DNA from: Halomonas sp. PR-M31
GTDB lineage: Bacteria > Pseudomonadota > Gammaproteobacteria > Pseudomonadales > Halomonadaceae
Reading direction: 5' to 3'
Assembly (NCBI RefSeq): GCF_001039575.1
Contig: NZ_JIBT01000006.1
Coordinates: forward strand, 60,152 to 124,151
Length of the DNA: 64,000 bases
The notes beneath the pieces are model-generated. The model searched no databases and was not told where the DNA came from. It saw only the letters and a list, made by a program, of their open reading frames with translations. Each line of letters opens with the position of its first letter. The first letter of the stretch is position 1. Shown piece after piece: positions 22,714-31,453 of this stretch. Made by a program: the position numbers and the translations under genes.

Positions 22714-23589
22714 TTACACTCTTGTCATCAGCTGACGTAACAGCGGATTGGGAAAGCGCCTTGACAGGGTGACCGCGTAGAACGTCTCACTGAGCCGAGG
22801 GAGCTGATCTGCCTCCACGAGCATGCCGCTGGCCAGCTCGTCCTGGACGACGATCGGGGGAACGACGGCCAGCCCGATACCCTCCCGAACCAGGAGTCGA
22901 ATCATTGCCATGTCGTCGACTTCGGCGGCAATGCGCACTTTGATAGCCAGGCGATCGACGAGCGCATCGAACCCGGTGCGTACGCTGCTACCTAGGCTTG
23001 GCAGCACCAGCGGTTCACTAGCGAGCAACTGCTTGAGCGTTCTACCCTCGCGGACCCGCTCAGGCGTCCCCACCAGACTCACCGGCTGCTCGGCGATGGG
23101 GTGCGATATCCAGGGCGTCGCCGCATCCTTGAAGACCGGCACGTTGACCAGCACCACGTCAAGCTGATGCGCCCCTAGACTCTGCAGCAAATCCCTTAGC
23201 GCGCCTGAGCGCACCATCACTTCGACATCCTCCCGACCAAGCAGCGGGCGCAGAAACTCGAACTGGAAGTTTCTCGAAAGCGTGGCCAAAGACCCGACTC
23301 GCAGTATCAGGCGTCGCCCTTCCGGTCGGTCCCTCAAGGTGCTGACAAGCTCTTCCCCGGAAGCAAAGATGACATCGGCATGATCGAGGGCAATACGACC
23401 GGCCTCTGTCAGCAACAACTGCTTGCCCCGACGCTCGAACAGGTCGTGCCCCATCTGCTCCTCCAGCTTGCGGATCTGGATCGACAGCGCAGATTGAGAG
23501 ACGCCCAGGCGGGCCGCGGTGCGAGTCAGATTCCCATCATGGGCAACGGACCAGAAATAGCGCAGATGCTTGTAGTTCAGGTTAGCCAT
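22714..23589 (-). CDS. LysR-type regulator (NhaR-like), divergent from dabBA
   Basis: This 291-residue regulator has an N-terminal helix-turn-helix resembling NhaR and its relatives: LNYKHLRYFWSVAHDGNLTR, then LGVSQSALSIQIRKLEEQMG. The LysR substrate-binding domain follows. It is divergent from dabB across 103 bases, so control of the inorganic carbon system is the natural inference. Its effector is unknown; CO2, bicarbonate, Na+ or pH are possibilities I cannot tell apart from sequence. It is convergent with speD. Confidence 0.88.
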   Translation of the reverse strand: MANLNYKHLRYFWSVAHDGNLTRTAARLGVSQSALSIQIRKLEEQMGHDLFERRGKQLLLTEAGRIALDHADVIFASGEELVSTLRDRPEGRRLILRVGSLATLSRNFQFEFLRPLLGREDVEVMVRSGALRDLLQSLGAHQLDVVLVNVPVFKDAATPWISHPIAEQPVSLVGTPERVREGRTLKQLLASEPLVLPSLGSSVRTGFDALVDRLAIKVRIAAEVDDMAMIRLLVREGIGLAVVPPIVVQDELASGMLVEADQLPRLSETFYAVTLSRRFPNPLLRQLMTRV

Positions 23590-23607
23590 GGAGTAATTCT
23601 ATTTTTT

Positions 23608-23659
23608 ATATCGATACGTTAATAACAATGAATTTTATAGAATCTAAACCGATCGATAT
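23608..23659. promoter_or_regulatory. Candidate operator of the dabBA LysR regulator
   Basis: ATATCGAT at 23608-23615 and its reverse complement ATCGATAT at 23652-23659 lie 36 bases apart in the AT-rich 103-base gap between the LysR gene and dabB. Paired half-sites separated by a few helical turns in a divergent LysR gap fit an activator-binding region, but each half-site contains the palindrome ATCGAT, so chance is possible. Confidence 0.4.
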
Positions 23660-23692
23660 GATACCGGCAATCCAAAATTCGTTGCCGGAGTC

Positions 23693-25279
23693 ATGATGTC
23701 GTCATTTCTCGCCTCTCTTGTACTGCTGGCGCCCTTGGCGCTCATCACCGTGGCACTTCTTTCTTTTTCCGAACCCGGTCTCAGGCCTAACCGAATACTC
23801 AAGATGAGCCGCCTGGCCACCATAGGCGCCTTTCTGCTCGCCCTGGGAGGAGCCATTCTGGTGGCGCTGGCAGGGGCTCTTACGAGTCCTGTCATCGGTA
23901 TCGGTGAGTTTGGCTTTTCCGTGCGCCTGGATGCACTCAGTGGCGTGATGCTGCTGCTCGTCTCTTTCGTCGGGGTGATCGTCGTTCGCTTCAGCCGCCA
24001 TTATCTTGATGGCGATGCCCGACAGGGCGTCTTTATTGGCCGACTCTGCCTGACCCTGGCCGCGGTGATGCTGCTGGTGAGCGCCGGCAACCTGCTGCAG
24101 CTGGTCGTTGCATGGATCGCCACCAGCCTGGCGCTGCACAGCCTGCTGCTTTTCTATCCCGAGCGACCCGCCGCGATCATCGCGGCGCGCAAGAAGTTCA
24201 TCACTGCCCGTATCGGTGATGCCTGTCTCATCGGTGCGGTCATACTGCTGTTCCAGGGCTTCGGCACCTTGGATATTGCCGACATTCTGACCCAGGCGCG
24301 TAATACCCAAGATGGCATGAGGCCGCCGGGGATTGCGCTCGCGACACTGCTGATCGCCATCGCTGCCCTGCTCAAGTCGGCTCAATTCCCGACTCACGGT
24401 TGGCTACCCGAAGTCATGGAGACACCGACACCGGTCTCGGCACTTCTGCACGCCGGGATCATCAACGCGGGAGGATTCCTCGTCATCCGTTTCGCCGACG
24501 TGATGCTGCTCTCCATGCCATCGCTGCATTTCATCGCCATTGTCGGCGGCTTTACCGCCCTCTTCGGGGGCGTGGTCATGCTGACCCAGCCCAGCGTAAA
24601 GGTCTCTCTCGCCTGGTCGACGGTGGCCCAGATGGGCTTCATGCTCCTGCAGTGCGGGCTGGGCGCTTTCTCGATGGCAGTGCTGCACATCGTCGCTCAC
24701 TCGCTCTACAAGGCCCACGCCTTCCTTTCCTCTGGCAGCGTCATCGATATCGCCAAGACCGCCTGGACACCGGATCTGAAAGCCCGGCCATCCATGGGTC
24801 TTCTTTTCTTGAGCCTGGCGCTGGCCCTGGGACTCTATGCCGGCATTGGCGGCTTGTTCAGCGCCCTCGTCGATGAGGCTTTCACCGTTCTGGCGCTGGG
24901 AATGATCCTCATCATGGGGCTGACGCTGCTGATCGCCCAGTCGATGCAGGGCGAAACCCAGATGGAGGTCGTTGGTCGCACCCTCGTTGCGGCAGCCTTC
25001 GCAACGGGGATCTATTTCGTTCTGCAGGCCGCGGCAGGATGGCTACTATCACCTGCCCTACCTCCCATTCCGACCCCCGACATGGCCGGATTCGCCATCA
25101 TGGCGCTGGCGGTCGTCTCTTTCGCCGCGGTGACCGTGTTGCAGGTCCTGGCGCCGGTGTGGCTGGACTCGCCCACCTGGCGAGCGGCCCGGGTTCACAT
25201 CGCCAATGGCCTGTACGCCAACACTCTATTCAATCGTATTGTCAGCACTCGCAAGCTGCTGTCGCGCAATCCGTCCTGA
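23693..25279 (+). CDS. dabB: Inorganic carbon transporter subunit DabB (NuoL/MrpA-like)
   Basis: DabB is the membrane subunit of the DAB system and is thought to couple cation or proton flow to CO2 hydration by DabA. The protein has 528 residues and about 13 hydrophobic helices. It carries the antiporter-type core of complex I NuoL: KSAQFPTHGWLPEVMETPTP, VSALLHAGIINAGGFLVIR and SLAWSTVAQMGFMLLQ. Nothing else of complex I or Mrp is adjacent, and dabA follows directly with stop and start overlapping (TGATG), which separates it from true NuoL. GGAG lies two bases before the ATG at 23693 and five before the ATG at 23696, so either start is possible. Confidence 0.92.
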   Translation: MMSSFLASLVLLAPLALITVALLSFSEPGLRPNRILKMSRLATIGAFLLALGGAILVALAGALTSPVIGIGEFGFSVRLDALSGVMLLLVSFVGVIVVRFSRHYLDGDARQGVFIGRLCLTLAAVMLLVSAGNLLQLVVAWIATSLALHSLLLFYPERPAAIIAARKKFITARIGDACLIGAVILLFQGFGTLDIADILTQARNTQDGMRPPGIALATLLIAIAALLKSAQFPTHGWLPEVMETPTPVSALLHAGIINAGGFLVIRFADVMLLSMPSLHFIAIVGGFTALFGGVVMLTQPSVKVSLAWSTVAQMGFMLLQCGLGAFSMAVLHIVAHSLYKAHAFLSSGSVIDIAKTAWTPDLKARPSMGLLFLSLALALGLYAGIGGLFSALVDEAFTVLALGMILIMGLTLLIAQSMQGETQMEVVGRTLVAAAFATGIYFVLQAAAGWLLSPALPPIPTPDMAGFAIMALAVVSFAAVTVLQVLAPVWLDSPTWRAARVHIANGLYANTLFNRIVSTRKLLSRNPS

Positions 25280-27807
25280 TGGAGACCATACACGTGAACA
25301 CCTATACGGCCACTCCAGAGACGGACAAGAAGACGTCAATGACAACATCCTCTCACTCAGGCAATACCGATATTCTGACTGCGGCCCAGGATGCCACCCG
25401 CAGGATCGCCCCGCTCTGGCCCTTGAAGCACTTCGTGGCGGTGAATCCGTTTCTCGGCCTGACGGAGCAGCACTTCATCGATGCGGCCCAAGTCATGGCA
25501 CGAACCGCCGGCGCTCGCATGACCATGCCACGCTCTTTTTATGCCGAGGCCATTGCGAGCGGCCGGATCACCGAGGCGGATCTCACCGCAGCGCTGGCTG
25601 ATACCGGGTCAACGGCAACGCTACCCAAGGACCATGCCGCCTTGACGATGCTGGCCCAGCAAGCCGAGCCGGAACGTCCGGATATCATTGCCACCGTGGC
25701 GGATGTGATCACCCGAGTGACCGAACGGGATTGGGTGGGATTGGTTACCCAGCGCCTATCGAACTGGGCGGCGAGTTATTTCGATGAGGGGCAGGTAGCC
25801 TGGCGTTCGCCCTGGCGGGATCTGTCCCCCTATGCAGCCTGGCGCGCGGAGACCCTGATCGATCGCACACCGGAACTGATGGGCCTGAACGGCTTTCGGC
25901 AGATCGTCGCCGGCTTGCCAGAGACCGCAGACGACATGCTCATCGAGGGCGCTTCACGACTCGGCTTGGATGACGCGGGGCTAGAGCTCTGGTTCCACCG
26001 GCTGCTCATGAGCGTTGGCGGCTGGGCCAGCTATGCCCGTTATCGGGTCTGGGAGAGTGAACTCAACGGCGGCTCGGACACCACCCTCGTCGAACTCCTG
26101 GCAATTCGTTTGGCCTGGGACACGGCGCTTCTCGAGGCACAAGGCCACGACCCGAACGTGTTGGCCGCCTGGACTCAAGCTCGTGACAGCCTGTCCAAGA
26201 GCATGATGGGTGAGGAATCGGCGTTTGCCGTCGATGGCGTGCTGCAGCTCGCCTACGAAAAAGCCTGGCAGCGCACGCTGCTCGATAAACTCAGTGACCC
26301 TGCGACGCAAGATGATCTGCAGCGCCACGCTGTGCAGGCGGTTTTTTGCATCGACGTGCGCTCCGAGGTCTTTCGTCGTGCTTTTGAGGGCGTGTCGTCG
26401 ACGATCGAAACCCATGGCTTCGCGGGGTTCTTTGGTTTTCCCATCGAATATGTGCCTCTGGGTCATGAACGCGGAGGTGCTCAATGCCCGGTGCTGCTGA
26501 CACCGAAATTCACCGTTTGCGAAACCGTTCAGGCCGCGGGCGAGAATGAAGAGAAGGCGCTGCTCGGGCTCCGATTGATCCGCAGGCGTACGGCGAATGC
26601 CTGGAAATCCTTCAAGATGGCCGCGGTATCGTCTTTCGCCTTCGTCGAGACGATGGGGTGGACCTATCTCGGCAAGCTCGCCACTGATGCTTTCGGTCTC
26701 ACTCGCCCAGTGCCCCATCCGGCGATCGACGGCATCGATGCGAACATTCAAACTCGGCTTGGCCCAAGAATCGATTCCCGGGAGATCGACGGACGGCACA
26801 CGGGGTTCAGCGACGAAACACGACTCGACATGGCGACGGCGGTGCTCAAGGCCATGTCGATGCAGCAAGGCTTTGCGCGTCTCGTGCTGCTGGCGGGTCA
26901 TGGTTCAACGACGGTCAACAACCCCCACGCCACCGGGCTCGATTGCGGTGCCTGCGGCGGCCATACCGGTGAGGCCAACGCCCGAGTCGCAGCGGCCATC
27001 CTGAACGACCCCAAGGTGCGTGCAGGACTCCTGGGCCGCGGTATCGCGATCCTCGAAGACACGGTTTTCCTGGGTTGCCTGCACGACACTACCACGGATG
27101 AGGTGACGATCTTCGATGAACAAGCGGCACCGGCAAGCCACGCTCAAGATCTCATCCGGCTCAAGAAATGGCTGAAGATGGCAGCACAGCGCACACGGGC
27201 AGAGCGCGCTGTGCTGTTCAACCTCGATGAGAACGCAGAGACCGATCGGCAAGTGATCGCTCGCAGCCGCGACTGGAGCCAGGTACGCCCGGAATGGGGG
27301 CTCGCCGGTTGCGCCGCCTTCATCGCTGCCCCTCGCAGCCGAACCGCGAGATGCGATCTGGGTGGCCGCGCCTTTCTGCACTCCTACGATTGGCGTCAGG
27401 ACGAGGACTTTAGTGTACTCGAGCTAATCATGACCGCCCCGATGGTCGTGGCGAGCTGGATCAGCCTGCAGTATTACGGCTCGACCGTGGACAACCGAGC
27501 TTTTGGCAGTGGCAACAAGGTATTGCACAACGTGGTCGGCACCCTGGGCGTATTCGAAGGCAATGGCGGCGATCTAAGAGTTGGTCTGCCCTGGCAGTCG
27601 GTGCAGGACGGCACACGCCTGATTCACGAGCCGCTGCGCCTGTCGGTGTGCATTGCAGCACCGAGTGAAGCGATCAACGCAGTGATCGCCAAGCACGATA
27701 ACGTGCGCCAGCTCGTCGACAACGGCTGGCTGCACCTGTTTGCGCTAGGCGATCCCGGCGACGCCATATCCCGCTACACCGGGTCGTTGACCTGGAAGAC
27801 GGCTTAA
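25279..27807 (+). CDS. dabA: Inorganic carbon transporter subunit DabA (DUF2309, beta-carbonic-anhydrase-like)
   Basis: DabA is the large cytoplasmic subunit, proposed to hydrate CO2 in one direction so bicarbonate accumulates. It has 842 residues from the ATG overlapping the dabB stop; a second ATG at 25339 is possible. The zinc-site residues described for the Halothiobacillus protein are all present: C357 and D359 in VFCIDVRSEVF, H541 in LLAGHGSTTVNNP and C556 in LDCGACGG. The 15-residue spacing between the last two equals that of the characterised enzyme. The N-terminal LWPLKHFVAVNPFLGL is a family hallmark. The gene is convergent with coq7, sharing the stop region. Confidence 0.93.
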   Translation: METIHVNTYTATPETDKKTSMTTSSHSGNTDILTAAQDATRRIAPLWPLKHFVAVNPFLGLTEQHFIDAAQVMARTAGARMTMPRSFYAEAIASGRITEADLTAALADTGSTATLPKDHAALTMLAQQAEPERPDIIATVADVITRVTERDWVGLVTQRLSNWAASYFDEGQVAWRSPWRDLSPYAAWRAETLIDRTPELMGLNGFRQIVAGLPETADDMLIEGASRLGLDDAGLELWFHRLLMSVGGWASYARYRVWESELNGGSDTTLVELLAIRLAWDTALLEAQGHDPNVLAAWTQARDSLSKSMMGEESAFAVDGVLQLAYEKAWQRTLLDKLSDPATQDDLQRHAVQAVFCIDVRSEVFRRAFEGVSSTIETHGFAGFFGFPIEYVPLGHERGGAQCPVLLTPKFTVCETVQAAGENEEKALLGLRLIRRRTANAWKSFKMAAVSSFAFVETMGWTYLGKLATDAFGLTRPVPHPAIDGIDANIQTRLGPRIDSREIDGRHTGFSDETRLDMATAVLKAMSMQQGFARLVLLAGHGSTTVNNPHATGLDCGACGGHTGEANARVAAAILNDPKVRAGLLGRGIAILEDTVFLGCLHDTTTDEVTIFDEQAAPASHAQDLIRLKKWLKMAAQRTRAERAVLFNLDENAETDRQVIARSRDWSQVRPEWGLAGCAAFIAAPRSRTARCDLGGRAFLHSYDWRQDEDFSVLELIMTAPMVVASWISLQYYGSTVDNRAFGSGNKVLHNVVGTLGVFEGNGGDLRVGLPWQSVQDGTRLIHEPLRLSVCIAAPSEAINAVIAKHDNVRQLVDNGWLHLFALGDPGDAISRYTGSLTWKTA

Positions 27808-28445
27808 AGACGAGAGACGCTGGACGTCATCACTTTCGATATCAATCGCATGCCCAGCTTGACCGGCAAAGGGAAGCGGCTGCCGCCGGCCTCCAGCGCC
27901 CAGTGTTCATGATGCGCCTCATCGATGCGCATCTGTTCGAGAATGGCGCGGGAGCGACGGTCGCCGCTAGGCAGCCGATCTAGATGGCTATCAAGATGCC
28001 GTCCCACCTGCTCTTCCGTCGCCGCGACGAAGCCTAGGCTGATGTTGTCGCCTACCGCGCCGGCCAGCGCCCCCATGCCGAATGAAGAGGCATAGAACAG
28101 CGGATTGAGATAGCTGGTGCGGCCATCAAGCTCTGTGAGCCGCGCATCGCACCAGGCCAGATGATCGATCTCTTCCCGGGCGGCCTTCTCCATTTGAGTC
28201 CGAGTATCAGCCAGCTTGGCGGTCAGGCCCTGGCCTTGATAAAGCGCCTGGGCGCAGACCTCGCCGGTATGATTGACGCGCATCAGACTTTCGGCCTGGG
28301 TGCGCTCGCTTTCGCTCATTTCGATGTCCTCATGACCCGCGGCCGGCGACGGGCGAGACGACTGAGCGGCATGGGGCACCAGTGTGCGCAGGATGGTGTC
28401 GAACTGATGTATCAGATTGTCGGTGCGGCTGAGCTTACGATCCAT
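27804..28445 (-). CDS. coq7: 2-polyprenyl-3-methyl-6-methoxy-1,4-benzoquinol hydroxylase
   Basis: Coq7 carries out the last hydroxylation of ubiquinone synthesis with a carboxylate-bridged di-iron centre. This 213-residue protein shows the paired E...ExxH motifs: RVNHTGEVCAQALY, KAAREEIDHLAWC, FVAATEEQVG and MRIDEAHHEHW. The start at 28445 gives MDRKLSRTDNLIHQFD. A longer in-frame upstream stretch to 29000 overlaps the sugar kinase on the other strand and is not real. The stop codon shares bases with the dabA stop. Confidence 0.96.
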   Translation of the reverse strand: MDRKLSRTDNLIHQFDTILRTLVPHAAQSSRPSPAAGHEDIEMSESERTQAESLMRVNHTGEVCAQALYQGQGLTAKLADTRTQMEKAAREEIDHLAWCDARLTELDGRTSYLNPLFYASSFGMGALAGAVGDNISLGFVAATEEQVGRHLDSHLDRLPSGDRRSRAILEQMRIDEAHHEHWALEAGGSRFPLPVKLGMRLISKVMTSSVSRL

Positions 28446-28602
28446 GATGAACTCCCGGGAAGTACGTTGCTTATTGTAGACGAGCATTGCGGGGAGCAGA
28501 AGCGACGGCTGTTCTCGTTCATGATCTACCGTTAAAGAAGCTGAAAAATATGCGCATTTTGGGTCACCATAGCAATGACATCCCAGGACAAGAGATGTTC
28601 TC

Positions 28603-29564
28603 ATGATCCCGCTCATAGCCTTTGGCGAAGCCTCGTCGACATGCTCTCCAGCCGCCTGGGTAACGACACCCAAGAGGGAACGGAGACCTTCACGCCCTAT
28701 GCCGGCGGTGCCCCGGCCAACGTGGCCGTGGCCTGTGCTCGCCTGGGTGTACCCAGCCGCTTCCTGGGCATGCTCGGCGCGGATCACTTCGGCGACTTCC
28801 TGGCCCGGGAGCTCGCCGCCCATGGGGTCGACATCTCGGGCGTAGTGAGGACGAACGATGCGCGTACGGCCTTGGCCTTCGTTTCCCGGGACGCGGACGG
28901 CGAACGCACCTTCGACTTTTACCGGCCGCCGGCGGCGGATCTGCTCTACCGCATCGAGCACCTGCCCGCGGGGGTTTTCGAGGCGCCGGCCATCTTGCAC
29001 CTGTGCAGCAACAGTCTGACCGAAGAGGCTATCGCCGACACCACTCTGAGCCTAGCCAGGATGGCGCAGCGCGCCGATTGCCTGGTCAGCGTCGATGCCA
29101 ATCTGCGTCATAACCTCTGGACCGAGGGAAGTGCCGACACCGCCTTGGTGACGCGCCTGCTGGATCACGCACGGCTGGTCAAGCTGTCCCGGGACGAACT
29201 TGATTATCTGCGCGGCGATCATCCGGCGGATGTCTGGCTATCCGGACGCCTGGCCGCGGGGGTGCGTCTGATCGTGATCACCGACGGCGCCGATGTGGTG
29301 GAAGCACGCGGCGTGAATTTATTGCTTAGCGTAACGCCACCCAAGGTAAAAGCCGTCGACACCACGGCGGGGGGAGACGCATTCATTGGAGGGCTGCTGG
29401 CCATGCTCGCCGAGGATGGCATCGACGGCGAGTGGTATCGCAACGAGCCGCGCCTGCGTCGGGCGCTGGATATCGCCTGTCGTTGCGGTGCCCATGCGGT
29501 GACCCGCCCCGGGGCTTACGCCGCTCTGCCTACCCGAGCCGATATCGCGCACTTGAAGGCGTGA
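28603..29564 (+). pseudogene. PfkB-family sugar kinase (fructokinase-like), single-base frameshift
   Basis: This ribokinase-fold kinase of about 320 residues is probably a fructokinase. The N-terminus starts at 28603 with MIPLIAFGEA, but the remainder (LVDMLSSRLGNDTQEGTETF, then YAGGAPANVAVACARLG) lies in another frame. Restoring one base at 28631-28633 (GAAGCCTCG to GAAGCCCTCG) joins them into a textbook PfkB N-terminus. The span is one base short of a multiple of three. The anion-hole and catalytic motif is VDTTAGGDAFIGGLL, a variant of DTxGAGD with Ala-Gly-Gly. No sugar transporter or hydrolase is adjacent. The frameshift may be a sequence error. Confidence 0.85.
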
Positions 29565-29600
29565 ACTCATCCACTGCAATCCAGCGCGGCACAATAGAAA

Positions 29601-29626
29601 AGGCCGCTCCCGATTGGGAACGGCCT
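29601..29626 (-). terminator. Rho-independent terminator of the HIT-protein unit
   Basis: Arms 29601-29611 and 29616-29626 form an 11-bp stem around a four-base loop. On the minus strand the single imperfect position is a G-U wobble and the stem is followed by TTTTC. On the plus strand it is a C-A mismatch. The structure therefore belongs to the minus-strand transcript ending with the HIT gene at 29696. Confidence 0.75.
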
Positions 29627-29695
29627 CGTATGCACGGATGGCATCATACACCTGCAATGAATGCGCCGCACATGAGGTGAGACGCAAACTGCCGA

Positions 29696-30037
29696 CTATC
29701 CCGCCGGCCAGGAGAAGCGACGACCGCCCATTAGATGCATGTGTATATGATAGACGCTTTGGCCGCCGTGTTCGTTGCAATTCATCACGACGCGATAGCC
29801 GTCCTCGGCAAACCCGAATTTCTTCGCCAGTTGAGCGGCGGTATATTGCAACCGGCCGATCAGGGCCAGATCGTTTTCCTCGATATCGTTCAGCGTCGAG
29901 ATATGCTTCTTGGGGATGATCAACACGTGGGTTGGCGCCTGGGGATTGATGTCATTGAAGGCCAGCACATGCTCGTCTTCGAAAACCACGTCCGGCTCGA
30001 TTTCCCGCGCGATCATCTTGCAGAACAGACATTCCAT
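29696..30037 (-). CDS. hinT: HIT-family nucleotide hydrolase (HinT-like)
   Basis: This 113-residue purine nucleoside phosphoramidase has the histidine-triad motif in QSVYHIHMHLMGG and the N-terminal CLFCKMIAREIEPDVVFED typical of HinT. The upstream FNDINPQAPTHVLIIPKKHI completes the nucleotide pocket. The start at 30037 follows an AAGGAG ribosome site; an in-frame upstream methionine at 30064 is less likely. It is 39 bases after prkB. Confidence 0.95.
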   Translation of the reverse strand: MECLFCKMIAREIEPDVVFEDEHVLAFNDINPQAPTHVLIIPKKHISTLNDIEENDLALIGRLQYTAAQLAKKFGFAEDGYRVVMNCNEHGGQSVYHIHMHLMGGRRFSWPAG

Positions 30038-30076
30038 GAAACACTCCTTGTGTGACGCAATCACTTTTCGAAAAAT

Positions 30077-30949
30077 TTACCGAAACCTGCGCTGATCCAA
30101 CAAGTGTCGCATCACCGGCGCCAGAATCAACTCCATGGCAAGCGACATCCGCGCCCCGGGCACGACCAGAGTATGCGGCCGACTCATGAAAGCATCATGA
30201 ATCATCGTCAACAGATAGGGAAAGTCCACCGTCGATGGATCGCGAAAGCGAATTACCACGAAAGACTCCGCATCCGTGGGAATGTCCTGTACCTCGAAGG
30301 GATTGGAGGTATCTACCGTAGGCACACGCTGAAAGTTGATGTGGGTGCGCGATAACTGGGGCTGAATGTAACGCACGTAGTCGTGCATGCGCCCAACGAT
30401 GGTGTCGATCACCGCTTCTTGAGAGTAGCCGCGCAGCTTGGTATCGCGATCGATCTTCTGAATCCATTCCAGGTTCATGGTCGGCGCGACCCCGACCAGA
30501 AGATCGACATGGCGGGCAATATCGTGCTGACTCGTGACGAGCCCGCCATGCAGGCCTTCGTAAAGCAGCAGATCGGTGCCTCGCGGTAGCGCCTGCCAAT
30601 CGGTGAAGGTGCCGACCTGATGGCCCGCCTCGATCATCTGCTTGTCGTCGGCATGAATATAGTGGCGATAGGTACCGCTACCGCGCTCGCCGTACTCCTG
30701 AAACAATGCCTCGAGCCGATCGAGTAGATTGGCTTCGACGGCAAAATGCGACAGTTCGTCCTTACGATCCGGCTCCTCGCGAAAGATGCGCGTCAGCTCT
30801 TCCTTGGTATAGCGGTGAAAGGCATCGCCGTCGACGAAGGCAGCATGCACGTCCTCTCGAGCGAACATACGCTCGAAGGTGCGACGTACCGTGGTGGTAC
30901 CGGCTCCGGAAGAGCCCGTGACGGCAAGCACTGGATACTCCCGGGACAT
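30077..30949 (-). CDS. prkB: Phosphoribulokinase (PrkB family)
   Basis: This 290-residue P-loop kinase is of the proteobacterial phosphoribulokinase family, which makes ribulose 1,5-bisphosphate in autotrophs. Walker A is VTGSSGAGTTTVRRTFERMF, followed by FVDGDAFHRYTKEEL and the LLLYEGLHGGLV strand. Many heterotrophs, including E. coli, carry this gene without RuBisCO, and its role there is unproven. No RuBisCO gene is in this window, although the DabAB carbon uptake system lies 2.3 kb away. The start overlaps the thioesterase stop by one base. Confidence 0.93.
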   Translation of the reverse strand: MSREYPVLAVTGSSGAGTTTVRRTFERMFAREDVHAAFVDGDAFHRYTKEELTRIFREEPDRKDELSHFAVEANLLDRLEALFQEYGERGSGTYRHYIHADDKQMIEAGHQVGTFTDWQALPRGTDLLLYEGLHGGLVTSQHDIARHVDLLVGVAPTMNLEWIQKIDRDTKLRGYSQEAVIDTIVGRMHDYVRYIQPQLSRTHINFQRVPTVDTSNPFEVQDIPTDAESFVVIRFRDPSTVDFPYLLTMIHDAFMSRPHTLVVPGARMSLAMELILAPVMRHLLDQRRFR

Positions 30950-31398
30950 CAGTCGTCTCTCCGCTGCTTCATGGCATCCGTCGCCGCATTCAATGCGTCC
31001 GGTATCCTTACAGGCTTACCTGCCTGGGGATCGAGGAGCACCAGATTCAGTCGCGCCACGGCAATGGTGCGCTTGTCCGCGGGGCGCTGCAGACGCTGGT
31101 AAACGCAAAAACCATGCCCTTCGGCTGGAGGAATCGCCGTCTCTACTTCCAGCGCATCCGGCCATTTGGCCTCGGCACGATATTGAACCGCCAGATCCGC
31201 CACTACGCTTGGATAACCCGCCACATCCCACTCACGAAAACCCAGGGCGACAAACATCTGGGCCCGGGATTCGTGAAACAGTGTGATCACGGCATCGTGC
31301 CCCAAATGACGGCCGTAGTTCATGTCACCGATGCGTACGGAAAGTGGATATCGATGCACGAGATCCGTGTCCGGAAACTCAAGCTGCAAACGCTCCAT
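30949..31398 (-). CDS. Hotdog-fold acyl-CoA thioesterase
   Basis: This 149-residue single hotdog-domain protein is of the 4-hydroxybenzoyl-CoA/YbgC thioesterase superfamily. The motif YPLSVRIGDMNYGRHLGHDA is the usual substrate loop and AVQYRAEAKWPDALEVETAI is the core beta strand. Asn and Asp replace the classic YbgC catalytic pattern only partly, so the exact substrate is open. A GGAGG ribosome site precedes the start. It is translationally coupled to prkB downstream. Confidence 0.85.
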   Translation of the reverse strand: MERLQLEFPDTDLVHRYPLSVRIGDMNYGRHLGHDAVITLFHESRAQMFVALGFREWDVAGYPSVVADLAVQYRAEAKWPDALEVETAIPPAEGHGFCVYQRLQRPADKRTIAVARLNLVLLDPQAGKPVRIPDALNAATDAMKQRRDD

Positions 31399-31453
31399 GA
31401 AGCCCTCCAGTCGTTGTTATTAATAGTCATTCCACGTACAGACAGGCGCGCGA

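Noticed and set aside
23693..25279. Reading dabB as NuoL of complex I or as MrpA
   Set aside because: There is no other complex I or Mrp subunit next to it, and dabA is coupled to it. A true Mrp operon exists separately at 37.7 kb.
28575..28640. Alternative upstream start for the sugar kinase (from 28575)
   Set aside because: That frame begins in the gap with a non-native sequence. The family N-terminus is found in the other frame from 28603, which a single-base error explains.
28446..29000. In-frame N-terminal extension of coq7 by 185 residues
   Set aside because: It runs antisense through the sugar kinase and has no resemblance to Coq7. The ATG at 28445 matches the family start.
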